Positions 24,599 to 34,050 of a stretch of DNA of 37,407 nt are shown piece after piece. The position numbers and the translations under genes were made by a program. The first letter of the stretch is position 1. The number at the start of each line of letters is the position of its first letter. The notes below the pieces were generated by a model. That model worked only from the letters and a program-made list of their open reading frames with translations. It searched no databases and was not told the origin of the DNA. This DNA is from Klebsiella pneumoniae (GTDB lineage Bacteria > Pseudomonadota > Gammaproteobacteria > Pseudomonadales > CAMAPQ01), in contig CAMAPQ010000018.1 in assembly GCA_945860125.1 (NCBI GenBank), positions 1-37,407 of the forward strand, in the 5' to 3' direction.

Positions 24599-26125
24599 TT
24601 AATTAATTGTCTCATTCATAGAGGTCATTTTAATGGAACTGGCTGGGTTATAACGGTTCACTAAATTAATTTCTTCGGTCGTTAGATCGCGGAATGAAAA
24701 TGTTGCATGCACCGCATTAACAAGTAATAAAGCGGAAGGGGTTAATTTTTCTGCGGGTGTTTTTAATATGGTATTAGTAAAGACAATAGCCATATCTGCC
24801 CCAGGATAAATATATTCCTGTTCATTCATAATGCGCATCAAAAAAACCTCGTTGGGCGCTAATGCTTCACGGCGTTGATAAGACGCTTTTTTTAGCACTA
24901 ACTTTTTTGTTCCCTCATCAAATTGATAAACGCCTGAAATAGGGGCTTGCGTAATGACTTGTAAGCCTTGTTCGCGATATTTAAAAATCAATTGGCTAGC
25001 AATGGTTTTTGCACCTTTTTCTAGCGCTAATTGATTATATTCGCTAGGATCAATTGCAAAATTAACTTCGCTAAATTCTAATAAATGCCATAAAAATAAG
25101 GGAAGGGTTTTATAACTAAAGTCGCATAGATTTGTCATGGCACTAATGCCGGTAATCCGGGGGTTAATCTCGCCTAAATAAAGCTCGCCAGAATCTAGAT
25201 CCAATAAATAATCCACTTCAAAGTAACCACGGTAATCACGCTGATATAATATGTCGCCCAGTTGTTCTGTCATTTCTTGTGCTTGTTGGCGGATTGAGTC
25301 AGAAAAAGCCGCTTGATAAAGCTCATTGCCACACCATCCGCCTTGATAAGGCGTTAGTTCTGAAAAACCAATTAATTCAGTGAGTAGTGGGCCAACAAAT
25401 GTGCCACAGCGTGTGGTGCAACCCTCTATGGCTGCACTTGCGCAACGAATACGGCGCATGATTTTTACTTTTTTTTCTGCCTCAATTTTTTCTGCAACAC
25501 GATCATAATCTTCGCAATTTGAAATAAAAAATGTGGTTTTTCCTGAGTCACCATAAGGCGTTTGAACGACTAAATGCTCCCCTAACCCATAGTAATCACT
25601 GATTGCTGTGAGCTCATCATAGCTGCTCACTTTGGCGAGCGTATTAGGTACACTGGCAACGCCTGCTTCATTTGCAATTTGAGTGGTAATAATTTTGCTA
25701 TCCACTTCTGTTACCGTGCTAAAAGAGGGCAGGGCAAGCTTTAAATTTAAAGCAATGCAGGCTTTCTCAATTTCATCATTGAAAAATAAAAATACTGCCT
25801 GACCTTGTGCTTGGTCGCTTTGTAGGTTACCCATGAGGGCATTTTTTTTGATGAGTGCTGCAACGTCAGGATGATTTAATAAAAAGGCATTAATCGCTTG
25901 GCTTGATTCAAATACCGTTGAGCCCCGATTAATCGGTAAAATAATGCTTGAATTTAATCCATCAAAACAATCAATTAAATTAATTGATGTCCAGTTTTTT
26001 ACCCAGTTTTCTAAGTTAAGTAAATTAAAATTAGTCGCGCCTAAAAAATAAATAGGCGTTGTAAGATTTGAAAAATAAGCTTTAACATCTTCAAATTTTA
26101 ATAATGGTTTGGTAGGTAGAGACAT
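24599..26125 (-). CDS. ATP-grasp family ligase
   Basis: 508 residues from ATG 26125, which has AAGGA about 6 nt upstream; a TTG 24 nt further up is unlikely. The ATP-grasp fold is shown by LVVQTPYGDSGKTTFFI (nucleotide lid), GYFEVDYLLDLDSGELYLGEINPR (given in parts: GYFEVDYLLD, LYLGEINPR), the Mg2+/ATP-binding carboxylate run, and TGISAMTNL after it. The C-terminal part resembles biotin-carboxylase-like ends. These enzymes make an acyl phosphate and join it to an amine or thiol. There is no carboxyltransferase or biotin carrier nearby, so a true biotin carboxylase is unlikely; an amide or peptide ligase fits the neighbours better. Confidence 0.75.
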   Translation of the reverse strand: MSLPTKPLLKFEDVKAYFSNLTTPIYFLGATNFNLLNLENWVKNWTSINLIDCFDGLNSSIILPINRGSTVFESSQAINAFLLNHPDVAALIKKNALMGNLQSDQAQGQAVFLFFNDEIEKACIALNLKLALPSFSTVTEVDSKIITTQIANEAGVASVPNTLAKVSSYDELTAISDYYGLGEHLVVQTPYGDSGKTTFFISNCEDYDRVAEKIEAEKKVKIMRRIRCASAAIEGCTTRCGTFVGPLLTELIGFSELTPYQGGWCGNELYQAAFSDSIRQQAQEMTEQLGDILYQRDYRGYFEVDYLLDLDSGELYLGEINPRITGISAMTNLCDFSYKTLPLFLWHLLEFSEVNFAIDPSEYNQLALEKGAKTIASQLIFKYREQGLQVITQAPISGVYQFDEGTKKLVLKKASYQRREALAPNEVFLMRIMNEQEYIYPGADMAIVFTNTILKTPAEKLTPSALLLVNAVHATFSFRDLTTEEINLVNRYNPASSIKMTSMNETIN

Positions 26126-26208
26126 TTTTTTCCTTCTGTTTTTTCTCAAAATATAAGTGAAATAATTTAGTTAAAAATTAAACTGTTGATCGCTGATATT
26201 GCTCATTT

Positions 26209-28869
26209 TTAATGATTCATTCCTTGTAAAAATACATCCGTAAAAATTTTCAAACCTAGGCCAGGTTGCAGGCCATGAATTTCTTTAATTCTCATTTTTT
26301 GTAAATACACTAAAATATCCTGAGTGATAATTTGGCCTGGCACGATAATAGGAAAGCCGGGTGGGTAAGGTGTTACAAAAGAAGCAGATACTAAAGTTTT
26401 ATGTTCAAGAGCAGCCTGTAATGTGGTGCTGTTTAGTGGTATGTAATAAGTATTTATATCATTAAAACCCGCATAATAAGCCATGCGAATATCCAAGGCT
26501 TTATAGTTCAAGCCGTCATAGGGCATAAATCCTTTATGAAATAAACGATGCTGAGGCAGTTCAATAATGGGTGGTGAATGTGGTAATGCAGCAGGATTTT
26601 TTTGCTTGTTTAAATGTTCTGAAATTTCAGATAAGACATGCCATAAGTAATCAACCATTGCTTCTGTTGCGCCAATATTAACGATAAATAAAACAGTTTG
26701 CCGTGAGGTTTTATTCACTTGAATATCATATTTGTTAATGAGTAACTCACGAAAGCTACTGCCATCCATTCCTGTACCGCTTACATCGATTGTAAGTCGT
26801 GTTGGATCAATCACAAAATCTGATTCTCCCCACGCTGTGGGTAAATCATTGTAACGGTAGCAATCTACGCTTGCGGGAATAAGCGTGTGGCAATATTCAT
26901 TGGGGATAAGTTCAGTGGTGCACAGTAGTTGAAAATACGGCTTTAATAAGGCGCTGTTTGTAATGCGCGCTCGTAGCCTCATTGCTAAACGAATAGCACG
27001 CTTAACGCGCTCATAACCTTCTAAGCTCGCTTGTCTGCGCCCTACATCTAAAGACGCGAGCAGTTGATAGTTAGGTGAAGTAGAGGAGTGCATGCGATAG
27101 GCTTCAAGAAACTGTGCTTTACCAAATTGCTCATCAAAAATATGCAGCATTGAACCTTGGCGAAATGCGGTTAATGTTTTATGGGTAGATTGCGTGGCGT
27201 AAACACGTAAGACAACTTGATCAGGATCGGGATATAAAAGCTCGTTTAGTGTGTTTTGGCTGCAATTTTGTTGATAAAAAGCACGATAGGCCTCACTACG
27301 TAAGCGTTTAGCTAAACGGTTTGCCACACTCATTGCCGTACGCTTTGCATACAGCGGATTAAAGTGCGCAAAAGCAAACCATGCTTCATCCCAGTGAAAA
27401 ATAATATCTGGTTTAATCGCTAATATTTCTAGCATGTATCGTTCGGTATGATAAATAAGACCATCAAAGGTAGAGTTCGTTAGCGTGATTTGTTTAACGC
27501 GTGGGAGTAAACCTTGTTCGCGCAAATTAATGAGAATATCTTTGATGTGTTGTAGGGGAACGGCACCGTATAAGTCGTAACGATCAAGCGGATAAGTTTC
27601 AAGAAAAATAGGAAAAGCGCCTGATAACATCACAGCATAAGGAATTGACTTATGACAGTCTGAAGAAATTAGCACAATATCGCCTGGTTGCAAATTTGCT
27701 TGCATCACAATTTTATTAGCGGAAGTTGTACCATTAGTGATAAAAAAAGTATGTATTGCACCGAATGCTTCAGCGGCTTTATCGTGCGCTTGTTTAATTG
27801 CCCCTTTGGGATCTAATAGCGAATCTAAGCCACCTTGTGTTGAGGAGGTTTCGCTCAGAAAAATACCCGGGCCATAAAAATCGAGTAAATCGGTAATCCA
27901 ATGAGAGTCTTGTAACGAGTGTCCTTGTGAAAGGGGCAGCGCATGAAATACGCTATGTGGCTTACGACTATAAGTGCGTAAGGCATCAAAAAAAGGCGTG
28001 GAGTAACGATCACGGATACCACCCAATAAAACGTTATGTAAATCTTGAAAAGGATTCAAATAATGTAGTAGCCTTGTAAAATGGTGACGTACAGTGATAC
28101 TTACGTCAGCCAAAGGTATTTCACTGATAAGGTAATGAGACAGCTCAGGTCTTAAGCCGTGAATGGCTTGTTGTAAACCGATCAATGGTTGTTGTTCAAT
28201 GGCTGAAAAATCCACTCGATGCAATACAAAATTTTTATATTCATTAGCAAATACAGTGCTTACGCTATAAATTTGAAAGCCATCTATAAAAACGCAGGCT
28301 TGAATGCTAGGGTTTGCAAGAATCGCTGTCAGTGCATCTTCTGCCGTGTTTACAAATAATATGTCGTAATAAAATTCATCTTTTTCTGTTTTATATATCG
28401 CTAAACTATTACGATAAAGCAGTTCGTATTCAGCTGGGTTAGGATGAATAATCAGCACTTCAAAATAAGTTTTTTTTACACGACGACGATCTTTTATACC
28501 CAACGACTTACCTTCTGTAAGGGTTGGTTTATTTAGCATCATAAAATTGGTTTGAAAGGGGACAAAAGCTTGTTGTCGGTGTAATTGTTTGGCTAAAACA
28601 TAATAAGTATTTTTGCATAATAAGTGCAGCAGCACCCATTGCGTTGCTTGTAAGTTATAGTGAATATGCGACATCACTTCAAATCCAGGATAGGCCCAAA
28701 ACCGCTCAATAGGCATGAGCTTTTCAAGCAGTATTTGGCAAACTTCTAATGAAGTTGTTTGCGCAAAATCTGTAGCAGCTGCTAACTGTTGCCATAAATT
28801 AAGTCGCCTACTTTCTAAGTCAAAATCCTCAAAGAAAAGATCGTTTTTTATCATAACGTTTTTTGTCAT
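26209..28869 (-). CDS. Orn/Lys/Arg decarboxylase, enlarged PLP enzyme
   Basis: 886 residues, longer than AdiA (about 755) or CadA (about 715). The PLP domain has FFITNGTTSANKIV, SSDCHKS, IIFHWDEAWFAFAHF (PLP-ring aspartate) and the Schiff-base lysine K564 in ATQSTHKTLTAF. The C-terminal domain is complete (FVTPYPPGFPIIVPG). Residues about 1-135 are an extra N-terminal part without a family I know, followed by a receiver-like wing domain (about 136-260) as in the inducible decarboxylases. It turns a basic amino acid into its amine and CO2; the QSTHKTLTAFRQ context is nearest to the arginine type, but substrate is not settled. It starts 12 nt after a TPR gene. An 83-nt gap to the ATP-grasp gene is the widest in the operon. 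Confidence 0.85.
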   Translation of the reverse strand: MTKNVMIKNDLFFEDFDLESRRLNLWQQLAAATDFAQTTSLEVCQILLEKLMPIERFWAYPGFEVMSHIHYNLQATQWVLLHLLCKNTYYVLAKQLHRQQAFVPFQTNFMMLNKPTLTEGKSLGIKDRRRVKKTYFEVLIIHPNPAEYELLYRNSLAIYKTEKDEFYYDILFVNTAEDALTAILANPSIQACVFIDGFQIYSVSTVFANEYKNFVLHRVDFSAIEQQPLIGLQQAIHGLRPELSHYLISEIPLADVSITVRHHFTRLLHYLNPFQDLHNVLLGGIRDRYSTPFFDALRTYSRKPHSVFHALPLSQGHSLQDSHWITDLLDFYGPGIFLSETSSTQGGLDSLLDPKGAIKQAHDKAAEAFGAIHTFFITNGTTSANKIVMQANLQPGDIVLISSDCHKSIPYAVMLSGAFPIFLETYPLDRYDLYGAVPLQHIKDILINLREQGLLPRVKQITLTNSTFDGLIYHTERYMLEILAIKPDIIFHWDEAWFAFAHFNPLYAKRTAMSVANRLAKRLRSEAYRAFYQQNCSQNTLNELLYPDPDQVVLRVYATQSTHKTLTAFRQGSMLHIFDEQFGKAQFLEAYRMHSSTSPNYQLLASLDVGRRQASLEGYERVKRAIRLAMRLRARITNSALLKPYFQLLCTTELIPNEYCHTLIPASVDCYRYNDLPTAWGESDFVIDPTRLTIDVSGTGMDGSSFRELLINKYDIQVNKTSRQTVLFIVNIGATEAMVDYLWHVLSEISEHLNKQKNPAALPHSPPIIELPQHRLFHKGFMPYDGLNYKALDIRMAYYAGFNDINTYYIPLNSTTLQAALEHKTLVSASFVTPYPPGFPIIVPGQIITQDILVYLQKMRIKEIHGLQPGLGLKIFTDVFLQGMNH

Positions 28870-28881
28870 AAAAAAAGTGGC

Positions 28882-29559
28882 TTATTTAGGCTGATTTTTT
28901 TTGGGTGTGAGCAGTTGCATTCCTTGTTTGGCGGAAACATTCTCAGGGTCTAATAACAGAACATAATTAAAAGCGCCATACGCTTTTTGCGTATCGCTTT
29001 GTGCCAAAGTTAACCAACCATATTCTAATAGAAATGAAATATCACTTGGTGCAATGGCTAGCATTTTTAGCGCAATTTTAGCCCCTGCCTCATATTTTTT
29101 ACTGAGTCTAAGTGCGGATAATAAGTACAGGTTAGCGTAGTAGTTATAAGGATCTATTTTTAAAATCTGATAACCTATCGCTTCGCTATCGCTATATTGT
29201 GTTTGTGTATTTAATACGAGCATCATTGCAGTTCGTGGGCTAAGTGATTCAGGTGCGATGGTATGGGCTGCATCATAATATTTAACGGCATTGGCATATC
29301 TTTGGTTGAGATAATTCAAATAGCCTAAACGAATATTAATGGTGTAAGTTTTAGGATACGCTTGATAGACCATCGCCAGGGCATTAATTGCATTGGTATA
29401 ATTCCCCACTCTTTCATATGCATACGATTTATAGTAAGCCTCAGTAATTTCGCTATCGTTCATTGTATTTTCAGCAGAGGCTGTCGAGTTTTTAAAGAGG
29501 CCACTTATTAGCATTAACGTTAAATACAGTACGAGCATTTTTTTAATTCTATTTTGCAT
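28882..29559 (-). CDS. secreted TPR protein, paralogue of the operon's last gene
   Basis: 225 residues. A signal peptide (about 1-29; KKMLVLYLTLMLISGL, cleavage near STASA) predicts periplasmic export. TPR-like helix pairs fill the rest, e.g. RLGYLNYLNQRYANAVKYYD and LLEYGWLTLAQSDTQKAYGA. The order of motifs matches the protein at 22000-22686 (RLGYLNYL versus RLGWLAYL, NLYLL versus HLYLL). GGAT precedes the ATG. The gap is 7 nt to the transporter gene upstream and 12 nt to the decarboxylase gene downstream. Confidence 0.75.
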   Translation of the reverse strand: MQNRIKKMLVLYLTLMLISGLFKNSTASAENTMNDSEITEAYYKSYAYERVGNYTNAINALAMVYQAYPKTYTINIRLGYLNYLNQRYANAVKYYDAAHTIAPESLSPRTAMMLVLNTQTQYSDSEAIGYQILKIDPYNYYANLYLLSALRLSKKYEAGAKIALKMLAIAPSDISFLLEYGWLTLAQSDTQKAYGAFNYVLLLDPENVSAKQGMQLLTPKKNQPK

Positions 29560-29566
29560 CGTTTTA

Positions 29567-31684
29567 TTATCCTGTTATTGATGAAGACAGATGTTTAAGT
29601 TCGTAATCATTAAATTGGATGAGTTTAAATTTTAGATAGGGATCTAATGTTATGCGAGTTTTGTCTTCATGATTAAAAAAATTATTACTTAATAGACCTG
29701 TTATTACGCTTTCGCCGGCAAATTGATAATGTCCTGTGCTGCGTAAATATTGAGGCATAAAGGTATCTAATAAACTGGCAAATAGATTTTGAAAATGAGT
29801 TAGGAAGATATGATTTGGCAATGTATCGTGCCAATGTAATTCGGCTTGATAGTTTAAAGGCATTTTGGGTAAACATAAATAAATTATTTTTAGGTAGGTA
29901 TCATTCCCTTGTAAGTGATACATAAAAAAAGCACCTTCTCTTTTACCAAAATAAAGCTTGCTGTTGCCGCGTGAAAAATAAAAAGTAGAATCAAAGGCCA
30001 TGCTTATTTTTAGCTGAATTTTTTCAATCAGTTGGCCTTTTTTATAGACAGCATAATCAAGTACTTCATCTAAAATAAACGTTGTTATTTGATCGTAATA
30101 AGGTACGGGCCATATAGATGTGAGAATATCACCTTCTTTTGGCTGTGCATGAGCATAAAATAGTTGATTATGATGAAAGTGCTTAAATGTAAAAGGTAGC
30201 GTTTCTGAGCCTACCCATGCCGTTGTTTGTGCTTGAATATGAATATGCGGTTCCGGTGAATAACCTGAATTGCCACATAGGCCAATCATATAACCTGCTT
30301 CAATCCAATTACCGGCAACAACTGTAATGCTGTGCTGTGCAAAGTGTGATAATTCAATATAAGCGCCACGCTCATCATAGATAACAATATAATTACCCCA
30401 GTTATTAATCGTATCGACACTACCGATAGGATTATCCGGTAAGTGTGAGATAACCGTAATTACGCGTCCACTAATCGGCGCAAGCACCCATTTTTTATAA
30501 GCATAATAATCTTCGAGTTTTAAGCCTGTATTACTAAAAGACTTTCCATCAGCATCCTGCACAATAAAGTCATACGCATAACGCCACATACCTTGATGCG
30601 TCCAGCGGCCATTAAAGCCTTGCCAGACTGTCCAAAACCCGATAAAAGGCAACGATAAAGTGTGGGGCGTTGTCGGGAAACGATGTTCGTTTGTTAAGAA
30701 ATAGTCGAGTGTTTTTTCAGGTGTTTCTTTGAAAATAAGCGGTCTTAATCGTGAATCAACCAAGTTTAAAAGATAGACAAAAGATAAGGTAATTAACGCA
30801 AAGGGAAGGGTGAAAACAGGTAAGCCATATTGAGACCAGAAAACGTCAGCTGCGTTAATTAACAGTGTTGAAACAGCAACTGCTACCCCTGCAATAAGAT
30901 AGCTTTTGGGCGAAGGGCGATTAAAAACACCGCCAATCGCAATTGCTGTTAATACATAATTAAAATTACTCGCACTATTAAGTGATTGAGTGTAAGAGCC
31001 AATAAAAGCAGCATTGACACTACAGCCCACAATAAAACCAAAGAGAGCTAAAAGAAAAATAATGCGTGATCTAAACAAAATAATAATTGAAATTAAAGCA
31101 CCCGCAAGTGCGTTGGGCATAAAAATAATTGAGCCTACCGCTTTAAAAAAAGCATTCATGTACTCAGGTAAAAAAATAAGCTCTTGAAAAGAGTCTATTG
31201 AAATATATAAATTGGCTGTATATAAATTAGAAAATCGTGCCGTGGCAAGATAGATAATGCTTGTGACAATCACAAAAGGAATGCTGAGAACTTGTAGCCT
31301 TAGATAGTATTGAAAAGTCGCACTAAGAAAAACAGTGAGCACAAAAGCTAAGATACTGCATCCAGCCAATAAGCCAAATGTTAGCCATGATAATTGAAAT
31401 AAATGACCAATCGCTAAACCAACCAATAGAGGGTTATAAGTGTAATAGCCTGAGTTCAAAAAATTTTTATTAAAGCCAATTAAATGAGCAAAAGCATAGG
31501 CAACAATGGTAGAAAATAACCCGCAAAGTGCAGCGTTATAATTGAGCAAACCTATAAAAAATATTAATAAGCCACTTATTTCTCCGCGTATAAAAAAAAG
31601 CTCGCTATAGCTATTGAGAATGGCAGATAGATAGCTTTTTATTGCAAGATATACAGCTGTATTGGGATATTTAATAACGGGCAT
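29567..31684 (-). CDS. urea-transporter-like channel fused to an M23 peptidase domain
   Basis: 705 residues. Residues about 1-310 are polytopic and match the urea transporter family (LLNYNAALCGLFS, LNSGYYTYNPLLVGLAIG, and a second repeat with FNYVLTAIAIGGVF). Residues about 340-500 are an M23/LytM-type domain with zinc-ligand candidates H363 and D372 (THQGMWRYAYDF) and H480/H482 (PHIHIQ). The last 200 residues are unassigned. The channel would sit in the inner membrane with the peptidase domain probably in the periplasm. No urease or agmatinase lies nearby, so a small amide or amine other than urea is possible. The start has a poor ribosome-binding site; it lies 18 nt after the chemoreceptor stop. 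Confidence 0.8.
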   Translation of the reverse strand: MPVIKYPNTAVYLAIKSYLSAILNSYSELFFIRGEISGLLIFFIGLLNYNAALCGLFSTIVAYAFAHLIGFNKNFLNSGYYTYNPLLVGLAIGHLFQLSWLTFGLLAGCSILAFVLTVFLSATFQYYLRLQVLSIPFVIVTSIIYLATARFSNLYTANLYISIDSFQELIFLPEYMNAFFKAVGSIIFMPNALAGALISIIILFRSRIIFLLALFGFIVGCSVNAAFIGSYTQSLNSASNFNYVLTAIAIGGVFNRPSPKSYLIAGVAVAVSTLLINAADVFWSQYGLPVFTLPFALITLSFVYLLNLVDSRLRPLIFKETPEKTLDYFLTNEHRFPTTPHTLSLPFIGFWTVWQGFNGRWTHQGMWRYAYDFIVQDADGKSFSNTGLKLEDYYAYKKWVLAPISGRVITVISHLPDNPIGSVDTINNWGNYIVIYDERGAYIELSHFAQHSITVVAGNWIEAGYMIGLCGNSGYSPEPHIHIQAQTTAWVGSETLPFTFKHFHHNQLFYAHAQPKEGDILTSIWPVPYYDQITTFILDEVLDYAVYKKGQLIEKIQLKISMAFDSTFYFSRGNSKLYFGKREGAFFMYHLQGNDTYLKIIYLCLPKMPLNYQAELHWHDTLPNHIFLTHFQNLFASLLDTFMPQYLRSTGHYQFAGESVITGLLSNNFFNHEDKTRITLDPYLKFKLIQFNDYELKHLSSSITG

Positions 31685-31702
31685 TCTTTTTTATTTTTGT
31701 GC

Positions 31703-33322
31703 TTATGCGATTTTAAACTTACTCGCTAAATGGTTTAACTGCTTTGCAAGCTCTTCTAACTTATAAGCAGAAGTGGCTGTTTGAGCGACTGTAATGCTAT
31801 TTTCTTCAGCCCCATCAGCAATATGTTCTATTTTGTTTGAGATTTCACGGGTAGCAGATACCTGTTCTTTTAGTGCAAAAGCAATTTCATCCATGGTGAT
31901 AATAACGTGCTGATTACTTTTTTGAATGGCAGTGACAGAGTTTCCTGCTTTAGTGGCAAGGTTCACGCCCTCATTGACGAGTCGCACGCCAGACTCCATC
32001 TCTTGCACGGCACGTTGAACGCCTTGCTGAATTTTACAAATCATGCTGGTAATTTCTTGCGTTGATTTAGCAGTACGATTAGCGAGCGTGCGCACTTCAT
32101 CAGCAACGACAGCAAAACCACGGCCTTGTTCACCGGCACGTGCTGCTTCAATTGCAGCATTCAGTGCAAGAAGATTCGTTTGATCGGCGATGCCCTTAAT
32201 AACATTAACAATACTTGAAATTTGACCAGAAAAACCTTCCAATTCGCCAACGGTTTTTGCTGCATCCTTCACTGCGCTGGAAATTAAACGCATTTCATCT
32301 GTTGCACTATTAATGATTCGTCCACCTTCTGCTGATTCTCTGCCGGAGGCTTGTGTAACCTCACGCGCTTCTCTTGCATGTGTTTCAACCTGGTTGATAG
32401 AGACAGATAATTCTTCAATAGCAGCAGCAATAGATGAGGCCGCATCAGATTGAGTACTACTAACTTCTGAGCTGTTATTGGCTGTACAGACAAGTTCTCC
32501 TGCTGCTTGAGTTACTGTTTCAACATTTTGGTATAAGGTTATAACAATCTCTCTTAAGTTATTGCGCATGGCTGATATTTTCTTTAATAATTCGCCCACT
32601 TCATTATTGTTCGCAACCGGCATAACATAAGACAAGTCGCCATCATAAATTGCTGAAGCTGCTTCTTCTGCTTCATGCAGGCTACGATAAATACGATTGA
32701 TGGTGGGTACAGAAAATAGTAACACCAAGGCGCAGCCAAACACGACTGCAAGACCTAGCTGTAAGTAGCTAGACTTTTCTGTCTGTGTTAGTAGCCCAAG
32801 TTTCTCACTTGCATATTTATTGCCACTGATTACGGTTAAAACGACACCTTGGCGATGTGCTTCATAATGCTTACGGAGAGTCTGCATTGAAAATTTGGCT
32901 GCTTCTTCTTGATTTTCTTTAATAGCCGGAATAAATTTTTCCAATGCTTCACGCCAGAATAAGTCAGCATGTTTGCGCTGTTCACCCATTAAGCTGGTTT
33001 TCAGTTCATGATCAAGGCTGCTAGCTGTCCAGTATTCGTTACGGCTGTCGTAATCATTTTTGAGGCTTTTCAGTTTATCAATAAGAGGTTGGCGCTCGGC
33101 CATGCTTACTGTTAGTAAATCATAGCTAATAAGTTGTGCTTCAATAAGATACAAAGGGGGCGGGAGGATGTCCGCTACGACATCTTTGCCTTGCCCCATT
33201 TGGTCAGCCGCTTCTTTCATTGCGCTTAAGGATAAAAAACCTATGGTGCCTAGCATTATTAAGGCAATCAAAACGATAATTTGATTAATAATTAACGATT
33301 TATTTTTTAAGTTTTGCAGCAT
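31703..33322 (-). CDS. methyl-accepting chemotaxis protein
   Basis: 539 residues, classical layout. TM1 lies at about 10-32 ([16 protein letters not shown]), followed by a periplasmic four-helix-bundle-type sensor (about 33-185), TM2 (about 188-206), HAMP (about 207-262) and a cytoplasmic coiled coil with the tip [20 protein letters not shown] and [12 protein letters not shown]. No C-terminal NWETF pentapeptide is present (end LASKFKIA). The ligand is unknown. It heads the long minus-strand operon with only 18 nt to the transporter gene, so what it senses may be related to that pathway. AAGAGAA lies upstream of the ATG. Confidence 0.9.
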   Translation of the reverse strand: MLQNLKNKSLIINQIIVLIALIMLGTIGFLSLSAMKEAADQMGQGKDVVADILPPPLYLIEAQLISYDLLTVSMAERQPLIDKLKSLKNDYDSRNEYWTASSLDHELKTSLMGEQRKHADLFWREALEKFIPAIKENQEEAAKFSMQTLRKHYEAHRQGVVLTVISGNKYASEKLGLLTQTEKSSYLQLGLAVVFGCALVLLFSVPTINRIYRSLHEAEEAASAIYDGDLSYVMPVANNNEVGELLKKISAMRNNLREIVITLYQNVETVTQAAGELVCTANNSSEVSSTQSDAASSIAAAIEELSVSINQVETHAREAREVTQASGRESAEGGRIINSATDEMRLISSAVKDAAKTVGELEGFSGQISSIVNVIKGIADQTNLLALNAAIEAARAGEQGRGFAVVADEVRTLANRTAKSTQEITSMICKIQQGVQRAVQEMESGVRLVNEGVNLATKAGNSVTAIQKSNQHVIITMDEIAFALKEQVSATREISNKIEHIADGAEENSITVAQTATSAYKLEELAKQLNHLASKFKIA

Positions 33323-33542
33323 GACTATATTCTCTTTTTTACTCTAATTTTTTTCTTATATGAAAGAAAGATTGGTTGCTTTTTCAAGTGTAGATTAGTT
33401 TTTTAGCCTGAGAGCTAGAGACTTTTTAGATTTTTTAAAAAAAATGGAAGAAGTCTAAAAGCGCTTGTTTGCTGATTTTATTTCTTGCATCTACACTTCT
33501 TCTTAATAAGAATAAAAATGAGATGGCATGAGGATGTTCAGT
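33323..33542. promoter_or_regulatory. shared upstream region of the chemoreceptor operon and the HTH gene
   Basis: This is the divergent promoter zone for the eight-gene operon and the HTH gene. It contains an 8-bp inverted repeat GAAGAAGT (33447-33454) / ACTTCTTC (33495-33502), a candidate operator. On the minus strand TTGAAA followed by TATAAG has overly long spacing (21 nt). No sigma-28 (TAAA-N15-GCCGATAA) or sigma-54 promoter was found. Confidence 0.35.
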
Positions 33543-34001
33543 ATGTCCAGAGAAAGAAAAACCTATACAGCGGATTTTAAATTAAAAGCAGTAAAATCAG
33601 TTGATGAGCAGGGCGGCAAAATAGTAGATGTGTCAAAGTATCTGAATATACCTATTCCCACTTTAAATAAATGGTTAAAAGAATATCGCGCAACAACGGT
33701 TAAAAAAACAACCGGTAAAAATGTTGAGTCATCTGTACCTAGAAAAACAGTTATGAAGATTGTTAAAGTAGCTAAACTAAAGCCCTCGAAGAAATCGGCA
33801 TTGAAACAGGCTGTTTCTAGAGTGGTGGCTAAAACTGTTAGAAGTAATCAAGTGAAAAATAAAGCCAAAGCTTCCATTAAAAAAATGGGGCCAAGTTCTG
33901 TGCTAAGTAGCAGGAATTTAGCGCATGAGCTACAAGAAGCCCATGAGTTAATCGCAATACTCAAAAAGACAATTAATTTAATGTCAGAAAAACACGCCTG
34001 A
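33543..34001 (+). CDS. transposase-type HTH protein with histone-H1-like lysine-rich tail
   Basis: 152 residues from ATG 33543, chosen for GAGGA about 8 nt upstream; ATGs at 33528 and 33534 are alternatives. Residues about 4-45 match the HTH of IS3-type OrfA proteins (KTYTADFKLKAVKSVDEQGG, then NIPIPTLNKWLKEY). Residues about 46-115 are rich in K, A, S, V with PSKKSALKQAVSRV and KNKAKASIKK, similar to bacterial H1-like proteins. The end (ELQEAHELIAILKKTINLMSEK) is a short coiled coil as in OrfA. There is no orfB and no IS ends, so it is a domesticated or stranded gene rather than an active transposase. A DNA-binding or nucleoid role is inferred. Confidence 0.7.
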   Translation: MSRERKTYTADFKLKAVKSVDEQGGKIVDVSKYLNIPIPTLNKWLKEYRATTVKKTTGKNVESSVPRKTVMKIVKVAKLKPSKKSALKQAVSRVVAKTVRSNQVKNKAKASIKKMGPSSVLSSRNLAHELQEAHELIAILKKTINLMSEKHA

Positions 34002-34010
34002 TTTAGGCCT

Positions 34011-34050
34011 GAAGCCAACAATGCTGTGTTTTCAAGTACGAAGGGTATAT
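34011..34050 (-). repeat. half copy of the 128-bp palindromic element
   Basis: Read on the minus strand this matches 4314-4353 at about 36 of 40 positions, starting ATATACCCTTCGTACTTG. Only one end is present. It abuts the psd stop codon and would be the 3' end of the psd transcript. Confidence 0.7.

Noticed and set aside
24599-26125. biotin carboxylase
   Set aside because: It has ATP-grasp motifs and a similar C-terminus, but no biotin carrier or carboxyltransferase is near, and the operon context favours a ligase.
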